64,000 bases of DNA, from positions 104,693-168,692 of the forward strand of contig JAJEKB010020097.1 in assembly GCA_022393335.1 (NCBI GenBank), read 5' to 3'. This document shows, one piece after another, positions 21,499 through 34,765 of this stretch. How positions within the stretch are numbered: position 1 is the stretch's first letter; each line of letters starts with the position of its first letter. The position numbers were made by a program, and so were the translations under genes. Origin of the DNA: Macrotrachela quadricornifera (Eukaryota; Rotifera; Eurotatoria; Philodinida; Philodinidae). The notes under the pieces were generated by a model. It was not told the origin of the DNA. It was given only the letters and a program-made list of their open reading frames with translations, and ran no database searches.

Positions 21499-21690
21499 AT
21501 GTCGAGACTGAACATTCTCATGATTCTTAACATTCAAATAGTAATATCGGCGAAAAGTGATAATAGCACGCTAACTTGGACAGTTTGTAATCCGTTTTTA
21601 TCACAACAGGATCATCATAATACAACGACAAAGGTCAAAATGTATTTTCTCCGTTCAATAATCGATGAATTTCTTGAAAGAACCCCATGA
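21499..21690 (+). CDS. Short ORF with possible signal peptide
   Basis: The 63-residue frame starts MSRLNILMILNIQIVISAKS, a hydrophobic N-terminus that could be a signal peptide, followed by a short polar segment and a stop. It may be a first exon or a chance frame; nothing supports expression. Confidence 0.2.
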   Translation: MSRLNILMILNIQIVISAKSDNSTLTWTVCNPFLSQQDHHNTTTKVKMYFLRSIIDEFLERTP

Positions 21691-22314
21691 TCAAGCTTCT
21701 ATATTCCAATGATAGTGCCACAGTAGTATGAGATTTTCTGAGTAACTATCAGGATAGGGGTACTAATGATTACAATGGTACAGAAACGGGCTAGTTCATG
21801 AGCGCTGTAGAATAGGATGAGAACAAGTAAACTAACAACAAATCGACGTAAGATAGGCCCATGTTGCGTAGAGAGCTTATCCTGCATATCTCATTTGCTA
21901 GATCTAGTTGTAAACCAAAATAGGATATGGGACCTTCTGCTTGGTCGAATACAACGGCACCACGATGAGGTCTTGTAATCCAGAGGGCCTTCTAATCCGA
22001 CAGAGTTTTATATTGCGCGAGAGTTTGTACTTGTTTACTCTCCTCTTAAGCATAGCCACTCAGAGTGATGGATCAAAAACGAAGCTATGGTAACCAACGG
22101 GCGTGGCCGGACAATTCGCCACATGCATGATTAATTGATGTAACATTATTAATGTTGATATTGAGAGAAGAGAGAAAGAGAAAAGAGAAAAGACAGGAGA
22201 AAATAAATTGAGAGAGAAGCCTTCTAGAGAGACTGCTAGAATGTCTTTGAAAAAGGAAAAAAGATAATACATAGAGAAGTTAAACGAAACAGAATGAGAA
22301 TAATTTTTATTTAC

Positions 22315-23290
22315 AGAGAGACATTAGCAGCTAAATCCTTCAGATACTCATTAAGATTGACGTCCGAATAATCATTCACCAGCCGCTTGAATCTTTCGTC
22401 TAGTTTTCAGTACCAGGCTTTCTTCGGTTTCGGTACATGGCCTTGACGAATTCGAGCAATGTCGACTTCGAATTTTGACTGTTTACGGTGGATCTTCTCA
22501 GTCAATTTGCTGATCGTGGGATGAACGATGGCGATCCGTTTCGCAAACGCATTATGTCAACTTTTAATAGAATTATTAGAACCAAGAAGATTTGCAAATA
22601 CTCGATCATACAAATTCCAAAATTCGAGAGTAAATAATGACTTCTTTCGTTCGATTCCTCTCTTCTTTGACGCACCAATTCACGTCTCTTCAAAGTAATC
22701 AAGTAATTTGTCGGCAATTAATTCATACGCGTTAATCACATTTGAAACAGGAACAAAAGCCAAATCAACGAGCTTCTTTACACGCGCATGAAAAGACATA
22801 TCTTCTTGGTATTTATTCCTTAAATTAAATTTTTGGACCTTTCACCAGTTGCACTGACCATAATGAAATAAACGGCATTTGTGGTGTACCCGTGGAAATA
22901 AATTCTCAACCAATTCTATGGTCGTCTCTTCATAATCAGTCAATAGTGTTTCCGGATTGAAATCATCTTGTTTCGCAATAAGTTTTAAGAAGTGATCGTA
23001 ATCGGAAGCTTTGTTTCCAACGAGCAATCCATAAACCAATGCCACGACGAACCAATGTCCACAAGACTGCAAAATAGATAGTTTCACATTGGTTGTAAGA
23101 ATAATCAAACTTTTGTTTTCATGAAGGACAAAATTATCGCGGGGATCTGTTAATTTTAATCGGTGAGCCAATCGGTTATCAGGATTTGGTGGTTCAGGTT
23201 CACGTAGTCGATGAATTGTTTTTGATAATGTATCCTTTTTTGGTAATCGTTCGGCCGAATCTAAAGGAAAAGATCTTATTATTGAATGTA
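22315..23290 (-). pseudogene. MULE-type (Mutator-like) transposase relic
   Basis: The minus-strand translation shows the MULE core: VYGLLVGNKASDYDHFLKLI, then a segment with FNPETLLTDYEETTIELVENLFP and CRLFHYGQC. These match the DDE-type MULE domain in which Asp, Glu and a C-x2-H-like pair are conserved. Further along come FVPVSNVINAYELIADKLLDYF-like helices and NNSIKS*HNAFAKRI, where the family Trp is replaced by TGA at 22557-22559. The usual end (PKPKKAWY, LDERFKRLVNDYSDV) follows after another stop. Flanking inverted repeats were not found. Several stops and no start show that it is dead. Confidence 0.75.
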
Positions 23291-23331
23291 ATATGGTACT
23301 CGATGGCTCTTCGCTGTTAGCAGCTTAGGCT

Positions 23332-23906
23332 TTAATTTTATTTCTTAAATCGACGACTGGAATACAATCTCGAGTGGAAGCGTGGCAATGTTCAGTTGGA
23401 TCAGAGGGGATCGCGCCCGTTTATGGATTTGTGTGGCAACGTCCCTTACAATCCCGATTCTGACAAAGAAAAATCATTTTCATTTCAGTTTATCTCGCTA
23501 AATTATAGATAAAACCTTCCTAACCGATCATAGGATTAGTCTTCTCGCTCGTAAATTTATTAATTGTACTCATCCTTTTACAAGTAGTAGTGAATAATTA
23601 ATCAGTAGTAGCAATGAATGATATTCTTCTATCTTCGCAATCATTTTATATTGATGTTCAATTTAATTCGTTTTCCATTAGTCTTGAAAAAATCATTAGG
23701 ATAATGGTTTCAAGCTGAAACACAATCACTATAGATCCAGTAGTTCATCTACTAATTAAAAGAGACATTCACGTAAGCGAATTAAAAAGAGAACCGTAGT
23801 GAAGTCGAGATCTATTAAGTTACATTCGCAACGAATTGTCCGTGCGACGAATTCCTCTAGCACGAACCAGTGTCTGTTATTTTTTTCTCGATTCTAGATC
23901 GACCAT
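23332..23906. other. Upstream region of the large EGF/TIG-like gene
   Basis: No coding sequence seen. Presumably contains the promoter of the gene starting at 23907, but no clear TATA element could be assigned. Confidence 0.3.
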
Positions 23907-26900
23907 ATGGCTGTCGAAAAACTTACCGTTTTTATTCTTCTTTATGGAATTCGGCTTATTAGTAGTCAAGAACAAGTTCTCTTATCTACTACGTGTGCGA
24001 TTGGTTATTTTAACTATCCAAACTGCGTTCCGTGCAGTCAGTATTGTGAACCGAACAATGGCACATGTCTGCCCGGGAATAATACATGTGTCTGTGGCGA
24101 TCCGACACGATTCACAGGCTCGTATTGCACTGAATGTCAACCTCACTATTACGGAACCAATTGTATGGCCGATTTGAAATTATTTTATATTCAACCAAAG
24201 TATGTCAGTGATATTTCGGCTAGAGATGGGATCGATCTTGTTTTCACCGGTGACAATCTCAACTTCTCATCTCTATTCACTGTTGTTTGCCAGTTCAACG
24301 CATTGAGGCGATGGTTTGTTTCAGCGACGAGTGCCAATCAAACGCACGTTGTATGCCAACTTGCCAACTATACATCATCGGATACCATCAGTATGTCACT
24401 TTCACTCAACAACGGTACATCATGGATGGATACGGCGTTTGGATGGTGGTGGCATTACGGAGACTCTAGTGTTTTTATATATGGCCAGTGTCCGACAAAC
24501 GGATCTTGTCATACGGGTAAGGGTGGTACTTTAACTTTACTTTAAAAGTTAAAGTGAAAAATGGCAAGACTTTAACTTTAATAAAATTCAGTTTAAAGTC
24601 GATGAGACGTACCAAGTACTCTCAGGTGCTCGAATGCTATACTATAGGGATACCCTTGGGCCCTCAATTGCTATACTAGGGGGAGGGTATCTTTGGGTGC
24701 TCAACTGTTATAATAGGGAGTAGCATTGGAGCACCTAAGAATCCTTAGTACGTCTTATCGACTTTAAACTGAATTTTATTAAAGTTAAAGTCTTGATATT
24801 TTTCTCTTTAATTAAAGTTTAAAGTTAAAGTACTACTCCTAGATAGGGGAATATGTTCATATGGTAATTGCAACTGCCGAATTGGTTATGCAGGCATGTT
24901 CTGCGATCGGTGTGCAGATGGTTATTTCAACTATCCTTACTGTGTTCTATGCAGTCAGTATTGCGAAGCGAATAATGGCACGTGTGTTACGGCTAATAAT
25001 ACATGTTTCTGCGGCGATTCAACACGATTCAGAGGCACTTACTGTGATCAATGTCAACCACATTTTTATGGCGCTAACTGTACAGCTACACCAACAGTTC
25101 TCAGCAACGAACCGTCATATGTAAGTGAAATCCAAGCTCGTGATGGAATCGATATCTATGTGACCTTTGACAACTACAACTTCTCGTCGTTATCTGCTGT
25201 GGTTTGCGATTTCCGGGGATCGACTCAATGGCAACGTCAAGCGACGATTGCTAATCGAACGAGTATCATTTGTAAACTATTGAACTATACGTCGCTTTCT
25301 GCTATCACCCTCTATCTTTCACTCAACAACGGAACAACATGGTTGGGACCAGGGCCGTGGTGGTATTATCCGTATCCTACTATTCATATAACTGTCGTAT
25401 GTCCGACGAATGGATCTTGTGAATGGGGAACTTGTTCATACGGTAATTGCAACTGCCGAACTGGTTATGCAGGCATGTTCTGCGATCGATGTGCCGATGG
25501 CTATTTCAACTATCCTTACTGTGCTCTATGCAGTCAGTATTGTGAGGCGAATAATGGTACATGTGTTACGGCTAATAACGCATGTGTCTGCGGCGATCCG
25601 ACACGATTTACCGGTCCGTACTGCACTGAATGTAAACCACACTATTACGGAACCAATTGTACGGCCGATTTAAAATTGTTTTCTCTTGATCCAAGATATG
25701 TCAGTGACATTTCGGCAAGGGATGGGATCGATCTTACTTTCACCGGTGACAATCTCAATTTCTCATCTCTATCCACCGTTGTTTGCCAGTTCAATGCATC
25801 CTATAGCTGGTTAATTCCAGCATCTAGTGCCAACCAAACGCACATTGTATGCCGCCTTTCCAACTATACATCGTTGAATATTATCACTGTGTCACTTTCA
25901 CTCAACAACGGCACATCATGGTTGGGTACAGGATTTGGGTGGTGGTGGTGGTACTACGGCGGTCCCATTGTTCAAATAAATGCGCAATGTCCAATTAATG
26001 GAGCCTGCTTGTCTCCTGGTGGAATTTGCGCTTACGGCATTTGTCGATGTTTAATTGGTTATGGGGGTTCGTCGTGCGATAGATGTACCGATGGCTTCTT
26101 CTGGTATTCGAGGCAATGTTTGAACTGTTCCAGTTACTGTCAGAATAATGGCACTTGTATCGGATACCGATGCATTTGTAGAGGTCACTTCGAAGGTGAA
26201 TTGTGTGATCGATGTTCAGTAAACTACTTCGGTTCTTTATGTCAGCCATTACCCATCATTCAATCAACCGATCGTTCGTTGATCTTCGATGTCGGTGGCG
26301 GCAATATCACTTTCTATGGACGTAACTTTGATGCACCGGAGTTTGTTGGATCAAGAGCATGTAATTTCTTCTCGTACATGAACGACGCGAATCGTTTGAC
26401 TGTTCCAGCCGTCGTAATCGACGATTCAACACTCGTGTGCTCGGTACCTTTAAGTAAACTGGACTCACGTGTTCCGTGGCTTTTACGAGTGGCTATCAAT
26501 GGTTCGGAGCAAACATATTCAACATTTAGCTTACAGGTGGTCGCCCAATGTCCAAATTTTACAAACTGTACTCCGAATGGACGGTGCCACTTCGCTACAT
26601 GTCTCTGCACTTTGCCCTACTATGGTCCATCGTGTGAATTCATTCTCTCACCGCCAGTATTTGACTCACTACCCGACTTCTTCATTAATGAATTCAACTC
26701 CACCAAAATAGATCTCTCTGCGTTCTTACGCACTGGTAGTCCTCCCATTCAATATCGTTTTGAGAGTGTCGGCACTGGCCCATCGGTGAACTTCTATTTC
26801 AATTGTCTCACTTTGAACGAGTCGACAGGTTTAATGAATATCACTCGAGCAGTAGCCTCGCTTGAAGCCTACAGTTATATCGTTGTCGTGTCCAACCCAG

Positions 26901-29900
26901 CATCATCAGTAAATCTCGCTCTTATCATCCGCGTTTCGCCCTCGTACAATGCGACAGTCGTTTGGACGAGATCTCATCAATACCTACCGTCAAATGTGGC
27001 TCACATACTCGACTATTCGGGTAATGCCACATCAGCAAACGTTTCAATCGCCATCTGGATTGATCGTAGTGTCCACACCACTCAATGGGCTGACGTCCGA
27101 GGCCACTTTAGTGGATCCTACCAAGTGCCGATCAATTCATTTGGAGGTCGGCTCCAGATTGCTGCGTCGCACCCGACCGTAACTCCAGCACCAGTTATCC
27201 ATGACGAGGTGTTCATCGGAAACGTGCAAATATCATTTTCTGAATCGATCTACTCGTTGCAAGCAGCGGTTCCAACCTTTTACCCCGGCTTTGTCACTAT
27301 CCAAAATCAAGGCAACTTCGATTTAGTTAATCTCACATTTACGATGTTCCATAACGTACAGTGCGTCCAAAACCTTGTGTTTTTGCCAGCCCATGTGGAT
27401 CTTTTACCATCCTTGGCAAACATAAGTCTAGGACTGTCAATTCTTCTCAATTGCTCAACATCATCTCAGTCGATTATCGTATCCATTAACGAATCTCGAG
27501 TCGGTTTGCTGACTTCATCCGCGTTTATTATTCAAAGTCAATGGAGTTGCCTTGCAAAAAATAATTGCAACGAACACGGCTCTTGCGTCGGTCATGAAAC
27601 ATGTTCATGCTTGGCTTCGTACTCAGGTAACTCGTGCGAACAATGTTCACCGACTCTCTTCGCCTATCCATCTTGCAAAATTTGTCCTGTCTGTGTTCGA
27701 GGTCGACCAGTGTGCAACAGTTCTGTTGCTTTCTGCGATTGTCTGGATAGTACCCGAGTATATGGTTCATTATGTCAACACTGCCATAGTGGTTACTATG
27801 GCGCTAATTGTGAGACTATCGCGACCATCTTCTCAATAGTACCCACCTCAGGGCTTGAACTAACTAATGAGGCCATTGTGACGCTTATCGGTGACCATTT
27901 TCAAAATATATCGTCATTCTGTCGGCTTGACGCTGCAAATCGAACAATCTTCATTCCGGCAAAGTTTGTCAGTTCACTACGAATGGCTTGCATATTTCCT
28001 TCGCATCCGGTCGAGTCTGTCCGTGTTCGACTCGTTCAGAACGATTCTCTTGTGTTCTCTGAAGCTAATATAGTGTATCAATACTTACCCAGTTGTCCAC
28101 CAACTGGCTGTAACCAGGGCCAATGCGTCATGGGCTCGTGTCGGTGCTGGTCGCCGTATTTTGGAACGAATTGTTCTTCATTGCCGGTACCGCCAATCCT
28201 CACGCCGATACCTAATGTGATTCTGGATGAAATGTCATCATCGTTAAATGTCAATTTGTTTCAATATCTCGTCCAGGGCGATTCACCCTTGTTTTGGTCT
28301 CTTAGTGGTAATATTCCCACCGGTCTGACCGTTGATCCAATCTCCGCACTTCTCACGTGGCCCTCAGCAATTGCTTCACCCTCTGACTACGTCATTACAG
28401 TCATCACACAACAAAATTCGACTGGAAGTAGTACTCAACAAAACCTTACCATCTTCGTACCACTCAGCTATTCTGTTAGTGTTCGATTTGAACAATCTCG
28501 TCAGGTTATAACACAAGCCACGCAAGTAACCATCACTGGGCAGCTCCATGCTTTGAGTAATAGCACTTCATCTCAAAATAGCCGTTCTGTCAACATCTGG
28601 ATTTTGATTGACGATATTCGGCGAAATCTCCATACTATCACCGTCCATGCTTGGTCGAATGCCTTTACCACTGTCTACAGTCCAATGACGTACGAGTTTG
28701 GAACGCTATTCGTCGGGGCTACACATCCTGCCAATGTACTGTCGAATGATCTACCGCATGATCAGTTGACTCTGCTCGGTCTAAATGCTCGAGTACTGAT
28801 CTCGACGACACTTCAAATACGGGCAGGCAGTAATCACACGAATAGATTCTCGGTGGTAGCGCTTCTATCGAACCCGTGTAACTATCCAGTTCAGAATTTG
28901 ACACTAACCCTCATCAATCCCTTAATAGCCGTGCCTTTTTTCAACTTTACATCACCAAACTGTAGTCTTTCTACGATACCACCCCTCACCACATGCTTCA
29001 TCGATCTCACCATTCAATTTAACACGAGTGGCACAGGTAGTCTCGTCTTCACACTAACGAATGGAGCGATTCGAGCAGTAACTCTTGCTTTTCCCTTCAA
29101 CGCCGTCGCTGATCGAGCTAATTTCTATCTCAATCCATCTTCATTAACCTTGCTTGCTCCTCGAAACTCTCAACAGACGTGGCTCATCACCGTGTACAAT
29201 AGGGGACCTTTCCGACTAGGACCTCTGTCGGCTCGTCTACCTAATCAAACGTACGTGTCTGTGATAACTCCCGACATCGCGAACATCGTCGAATCAGCTA
29301 ACGCCAGTCTCACTTTGTTAATACAGATACCTGATTCAGCACCGTTGAGTTCATTCAACCTTCTTGGCTCAATCGTTGATCAAACCTATTCGATCTCTCA
29401 ACAGTTTAATCTGTACTTGACCATTACCGGAAGCAATAATATTTTATTCGATCTGAATTTTGTGTGCAAAGACGAGTTCTCCTACTTCGCTACGAATCCG
29501 ACCAATCTAGCCAATGTTACTATCACGATATTCAGCAATGTCATGAACATTAGACATGTTCTTCTGAGTAATGTGACGGGACAAGCCACAGTGTCACTTG
29601 TTGCAGGCACGTATGAAGTTAGTGCTCAGGCTCTAAAACACGGGTCCTGGAGGAACGTTATCACTATCGATGGTACGTCGACTAGAGACTTACTTATTTT
29701 TCTCCAACGTGTGTTCGTCTCCTATAATTTTGCTGTCACAGAAGTATCAGTCGATGAATCCTATACTTTCACCTTGGATGCTCAATTCGTCGCCTACGTT
29801 CCTGCTCCTGTACTTGTTGTTTCACCGACGGTCATCGATGTCGATGAATTGGAGGCAAACGAGAACATCACCCAAATAGATTTGACATTCACCAACTACG

Positions 29901-32900
29901 GCCTCATTCGAGTCAACGATTTACACTTACAATTGCCAACAACTCATCCTTACTTGAGATTCATCGTACGACGATTACCCATCGGTGATGTTGAAGCGAA
30001 CTCATCGATCATCGTGACTATATCAATTCAACGTACTAGAATGGGACGAACGAAACGGGCTTATTTCATTTCTGAGGCAGCAAGTTTTTATGCGTCGTAC
30101 ATTTGTGATGGTTTACGGATCATCGGCGCACAACTACCCATATTTACTCGCCAATTCTATCCAAGGCCAATTATCATTCCATTTGTGAGTGGGTTTGGAT
30201 ATGGCGGCGGAGCAGGCGGTGTCGGTGATGTTGGTGTTCCGACAATTCTAGAAGTTTTCCTGCCTCCAATTCAGCTCAAAATGTCAACATGCGAAAGTTG
30301 CATATCCAGTATTTTAGAATGTTTGGTTGAGTTGATTCCAGGCATTGCAGTTTTCGACGAATGCCGTAAGTTTATTATCTCGAAAAACAATCAGTGAACA
30401 TAACCATCGCCATCTAGAAGAGTTTCTATATAAAGAACGTGCAAGAGCGCATTTGAACACCCAGGTTTTCTAATCCGATAAATCACGAGATTCAGAAGAC
30501 GATGTACTGGTCTCGATTTTTATGCTTCGTTTTACGATTGAAAATTGCCTTCCTATCTGCTAGCAAAGGAGAGAACTGTACTATGAAGTATGTGAGAATA
30601 ACTGGAAATCTAAACAAATGTATACTAAAGGCAGAAGGACGACAAAGTTTATGGAATGAAGTCTGTATTCAATCATACAGGACAAGACGGAAGCACAAAC
30701 TGTTCTTGAATCTTAGGTTGTGTTTATGTATTGCACTTTCTTTTCTACTCAATCTATCTTGTTTGCTGGTGATGACCTTGCGAAGGTTGAAAATTTCAAT
30801 AAACTCTGTCATCCTTTTGCCTTTAGTAAACATATATGTATTATGAAGTGTTTAAAACTTCACGGTTTTCCACTCAAATAATAATACGAAAACTAAAACC
30901 GTATCCGAAGACCCAGATCTACTATTACGAGAAGGAGCGTTTACAAAGCGTGACAGAAAAATATTTTCGCACACCAAGAGCAGATGTTTGTCGTTTTCGA
31001 TGCGTCTCATAGAGGAAACGTGTATGCTTTAATTGATAAGGGACAAGACTACATACTCATAGGAATTCGGTATCAATATCGATTCAATAATTATGTTCAA
31101 GTGTCAATTTGTTTTGCACTTTTAGTGAGTGCTATATCTGTACCAGTGATTGGACTAGAACCACCGATCAACTCTAACGGTGCTGTAGATCTCAACAAAT
31201 TACTCGGCATGATAAGCACAGGAGTAGACATAATCAAATATATCAACGCTTGTGCCAAAGGAATAGCAGAATTTGCCAAGAATCCGAAGAAAATACTGAG
31301 AGGAATCCCATTTTTCAAGGCCATCCCGTGCTTGTTTGACTCCGCTACAGATTGTCTACTTTCACAAATATCTATTGAAAGACGAAAGAGAAGCTCGTGG
31401 AACCAAAATGCCGACGTTGCCCTCGTTCAACTATCATTCATTACCGAAGCCATGGTTAACTTTCGCGACATGCTTACTCTCATCTACGGCAATGTTGCGT
31501 GGCTCAGCCTGACTTGCTTTGACGAGTCGTGGGAAGACTCAGTCACTCGAGCGCAACAATCAGCGAGTGATATGGGTAATCTATTGAGTGCAAAAGAGTA
31601 TGATGAATTGATGCTCGTTCCACACCAATGTGCCACTCGCAACCTTACCATTGATCGACTTCTCTATTACAATCGCACCATCCATTGGTACTCGATAAAC
31701 GTCACCGAACCAAGTAGTCTCAATCCATCCGTTTTGCCCTTCATGAGTCTATCGCAATATCAAACTCGCAATTCCAAGTTTATGGCTGATACGAACTACA
31801 GCCGAACATTGGGCTATTCAAGCTTGATTGAAGCTCAAACCGGCATTTATGATAAATACAAAGCAGTCCACGCTGACTCGCCGGTAGGAATTTGTGCTAA
31901 AGTGACAATGCGAATCATTCAACGAGTTACCATCGCGCGACAAGGTTTCGATGCTGAATTGACTATAGAGAACGGTGGTGCCGATTCTCTGTTCAACATC
32001 GAAGCGATTCTCAACGTTCAAGACGAGAACAACACCCAGGCTACCTATAGATTCAGCATCGGCCCAGCGTCGATTACTGGCGGCATGAACAATAGAACTC
32101 TGGCACCAGATACTTCCTGTCAGATGAATTGGCTCATTATCCCTTACACTACAGCGGCACCAATACATCCCGTTTGGTATCATATAGGCGGACAATTATC
32201 GTACACTATCGATGGCGAACGTGTGAATATCACTCTTCAGCCGGATTCGGTCCGAGTGAAACCCGAAGCTCGTCTCGACATCGCCTATTTTCTTGAAGAG
32301 CGTGTCATCGGTCCCGACCCTCTATCCAATGAATTGATCGCTCCACAACCTTTTATCCTTGCCGTCCTCATCACCAACAATGGCTACGGGTCGGCAGACA
32401 ATTTTCGAATTTCGAGTGGCCAACCGACAGTTATTGACAATGACAAAGGTCTAGCAGTCAGTTTTCGAATTACCGGTATGCGGCTCAATCGAGAAAAGCT
32501 ATCACAAGTTGAACTTTCAGCAACACTCGGTGATCTTTTGCCTTTCTCCACTTCAACCGTCATATGGGATTTGCTGGCGTCAATGAAAGGCTACTTTCGA
32601 CGTTTCAATGCCTCTTATTTGTATACCAATCCCAACGGTGACTCTAAACTGTCACTTCTTAATTCATTGACTACTCATCGACTGCAACATGTTGTCTCAC
32701 TCGATATTCTACATGATCGATTCAACGATAGTCAAATCGATTATCTCGTCAATGAGGATGATGGTACTGAAACTGTATACAGCAGTACGAATGCAACACT
32801 CTTCTTTCGTGTAATCTCAATTCAAGGCACAAGTCAATACACTTCGATCGATCCATTCACTCAACGTGTTCTCATCACAGTCACCTCAAACACCAGCTTG

Positions 32901-33860
32901 AACTCGACCTTTGTACATCTGGCGCTAAACAACTCCTATCCGCAGTATTCGATTGTCGCATCGAAACGGATGCAGAATAACTTCGACATCGCCGTGAATA
33001 CGTGGGTGACTCATCACGTCGATCATTTACAATCAGGCGACCGAGTGGAGGATCTTCTTCATATCTTCGACATGTCACCGTCAATCGGACAATCCTACGA
33101 GATTATCTTGAGCGCATTGGGCACATCGACTGTCTCCTCTTTGGAGCCACATTCCTCAACGATGCAAATCACCACTTATCAGACTGAGTTGCAGTTCTCA
33201 CGCTCGAGTAATGGTCGACCATCGGTTCAATCGAGCGCTATTTCGAGCTACTCGAACTTGTGGACATTCCAATCTACAGCGTTGTGGAGTAATACTAGCA
33301 TCTCTTCCTTACCAGTAGGGTCTAGACATCCTGTCACTGGCCTTAGCACATCCTTCACATTGATACCGTTGATTTTTCCCAACTACTATATTCAGTTTAT
33401 TTTCTCCTTGAATTTAATCGAGCCGAATGAGACTTTCCTTTCTTCACAGCTCATGTTGATCTTTACCGTGGCTCTTGGTATACAATCTAATCGTCTGAAT
33501 ATTCAAGTGACTATACAAAGTTCTCCTGCCACAGTCAATGTCGTGACTCGAGTGCGCCTCTTCAGCACGACCGTCGAGAGTGCTGATGACTTGCTCGGAA
33601 AAATACGAGCACAATTCGCTGATCCGAATTCGATAATCCGGCGAGATAATCTTACGTATCAGCTTAATGAAAATTCGATTCGTAACGTGAAACAGTATTA
33701 CATATGTCCGGGTGATGTTCACCAAGAATCACCTTGTAATACAAGTACAGCGGCACCAACATCACCAACGTCATCGGCACAGATTCTTGTAGCGGCTGTA
33801 GTACCCTCAGTGATTGAATTTTTCTTGATCATTGGTGCGGTAGTGGCCGTCGTGATATGA
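23907..33860 (+). CDS. Large secreted or membrane-anchored protein with laminin-type EGF and TIG-like modules (about 2955 aa)
   Basis: Three exons (23907-24516, 24843-30365, 31126-33860) join in frame at GT-AG sites, both introns phase 1. The protein opens with a signal peptide (MAVEKLTVFILLYGIRLISS). Three modules of about 180-190 residues follow, each a Cys-rich laminin-type EGF unit (CSQYCEANNGTC, CVCGDPTRF, CDRCADGYF) plus a beta-rich TIG/IPT-like unit (VSDISARDGIDLVFTGDN). Further EGF-like units occur around 26080-26240 and 27550-27820. Later regions are Asn-glycosylation-rich beta domains (NPSSLTLLAPRNS, IDLTFTNYG). The C-terminus ends in a hydrophobic stretch (SVIEFFLIIGAVVAVVI), suggesting a membrane or GPI anchor. 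An adhesion or matrix role is inferred; no specific family is recognised. No lesion is seen, and the second join could alternatively be two genes. Confidence 0.75.
24527..24832. mobile_element. 306-bp MITE forming almost the entire first intron of the large gene
   Basis: Inverted arms of about 85 bases begin TACTTTAACTTTA at 24527 and end with the mirror sequence at 24832. They run inward to GTAC at 24609 and 24748. The ends fit a TA target site. Only ten bases of intron remain on either side: GTAAGGGTGG before it and CTACTCCTAG after it. The tandemly duplicated module at 25430 codes continuously through the same position. Confidence 0.8.
30366..31125 (+). other. Second intron (760 bp) of the large gene
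   Basis: The donor GTAAGT follows the codon for Cys in VFDEC, and the acceptor TTTTAG precedes TGAGTGCTATA. The phase-1 join gives ECLSAISVPV. No element or gene is evident inside; short frames at 30502-30846 look like noise. At 760 bp it is long for this genome type, so an extra exon or a gene boundary here cannot be excluded. Confidence 0.5.
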
Positions 33861-34164
33861 GTCCGATGACGTCGACAAAAATCATTTACGACCGATTTTA
33901 ACCACTTTTAACGAATGATTTTTCACTTACGTAATGTTTTGATTATAATTTACAATTAATTCTGAATAAAAAATCTGCTTTCTCTACACTGTAAAAAGTA
34001 ACAGTATAATACAAAAGTCTTGTCTTTTCTTCAACCTTACATAATTCTTGCAGGAGTTTATAGACGTCACAGATACGGAAAAAGCGTTGATGTGATTATG
34101 AATTTTTGAAGTGGCTCGTTTTTGAGATTGCACAGAATTTTTATTCAACGTATCTTTAGGCAAG
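33861..34164. other. 3' flank of the large gene
   Basis: Contains AATAAA at 33964-33969, a plausible polyadenylation signal about 100 bases after the stop. Nothing else seen. Confidence 0.5.
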
Positions 34165-34560
34165 CGTTCGTTCAGCTACAATAGAGGGTAGAATGATCCA
34201 CGATTCGGAGATAATTGTTTTCGCAAATACGATTGAGGAAACTGTAACCCACGATTCCATCGGAAGGGTTTCTACAAGTACGATCAATAGAATTGAAACC
34301 CACAGCTTCATCGGGAGGGTTTTTGCAAATACGATCAATGAAATTGTAATTCACAGCTATATCGAGAGGATTTTTGTAAATATGGTTTAGTGACTTGTGA
34401 TCCCTGGCTTTATCAGAAAGATTTTTTCAGATACGATCGAAGGTATAATAATCGACGGCTTTACTCAAAAACGTTTTTGTAAATACGATTAAGGGATCAA
34501 TGGTTCACAGTTCTGATGAAAAGGTTTTTCAACATACGATTGATGGTAGAATAATTTAAG
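34165..34560 (+). repeat. 51-bp minisatellite, diverged, about 7 units
   Basis: Units of 51 bases carry the core TACGATCRA, then CACRGCT, then AGGGTTTTTGCAAA. Because 51 is divisible by 3, one frame reads a 17-residue repeat (RVFANTINEIVIHSYIG type) over several units before a stop. The same family reappears at 52668-52880. Confidence 0.75.
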
Positions 34561-34643
34561 ATACTCGATTAGCATTTTTATTAATCAAAGAATACGGTTG
34601 TCAAACCAATGCATACAAGAACCAACAATATTTTGTCGTTTAA

Positions 34644-34644
<1 letters not shown>

Positions 34645-34690
<46 letters not shown>

Positions 34691-34700
34691 NNNNNNNNNN

Positions 34701-34744
<44 letters not shown>

Positions 34745-34755
34745 AGGAGAGGGTG
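34645..34755 (+). repeat. Long telomeric-type array (TGAGGG)n interrupted by an assembly gap
   Basis: About 7 perfect hexamers precede a run of ten N at 34691-34700, and about 8 follow before the array degrades (gtgaggagagggtgag). It is G-rich on plus and C-rich on the strand of the adjacent minus-strand Athena copy. The true length across the gap is unknown, and the sequences on the two sides may not be physically adjacent. Confidence 0.9.
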
Positions 34756-34765
34756 AGATAAAGCT

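Noticed and set aside
21699..21887. Minus-strand hydrophobic ORF as a 7TM receptor fragment
   Set aside because: Single short frame with no motif, and adjoining frames do not continue it.
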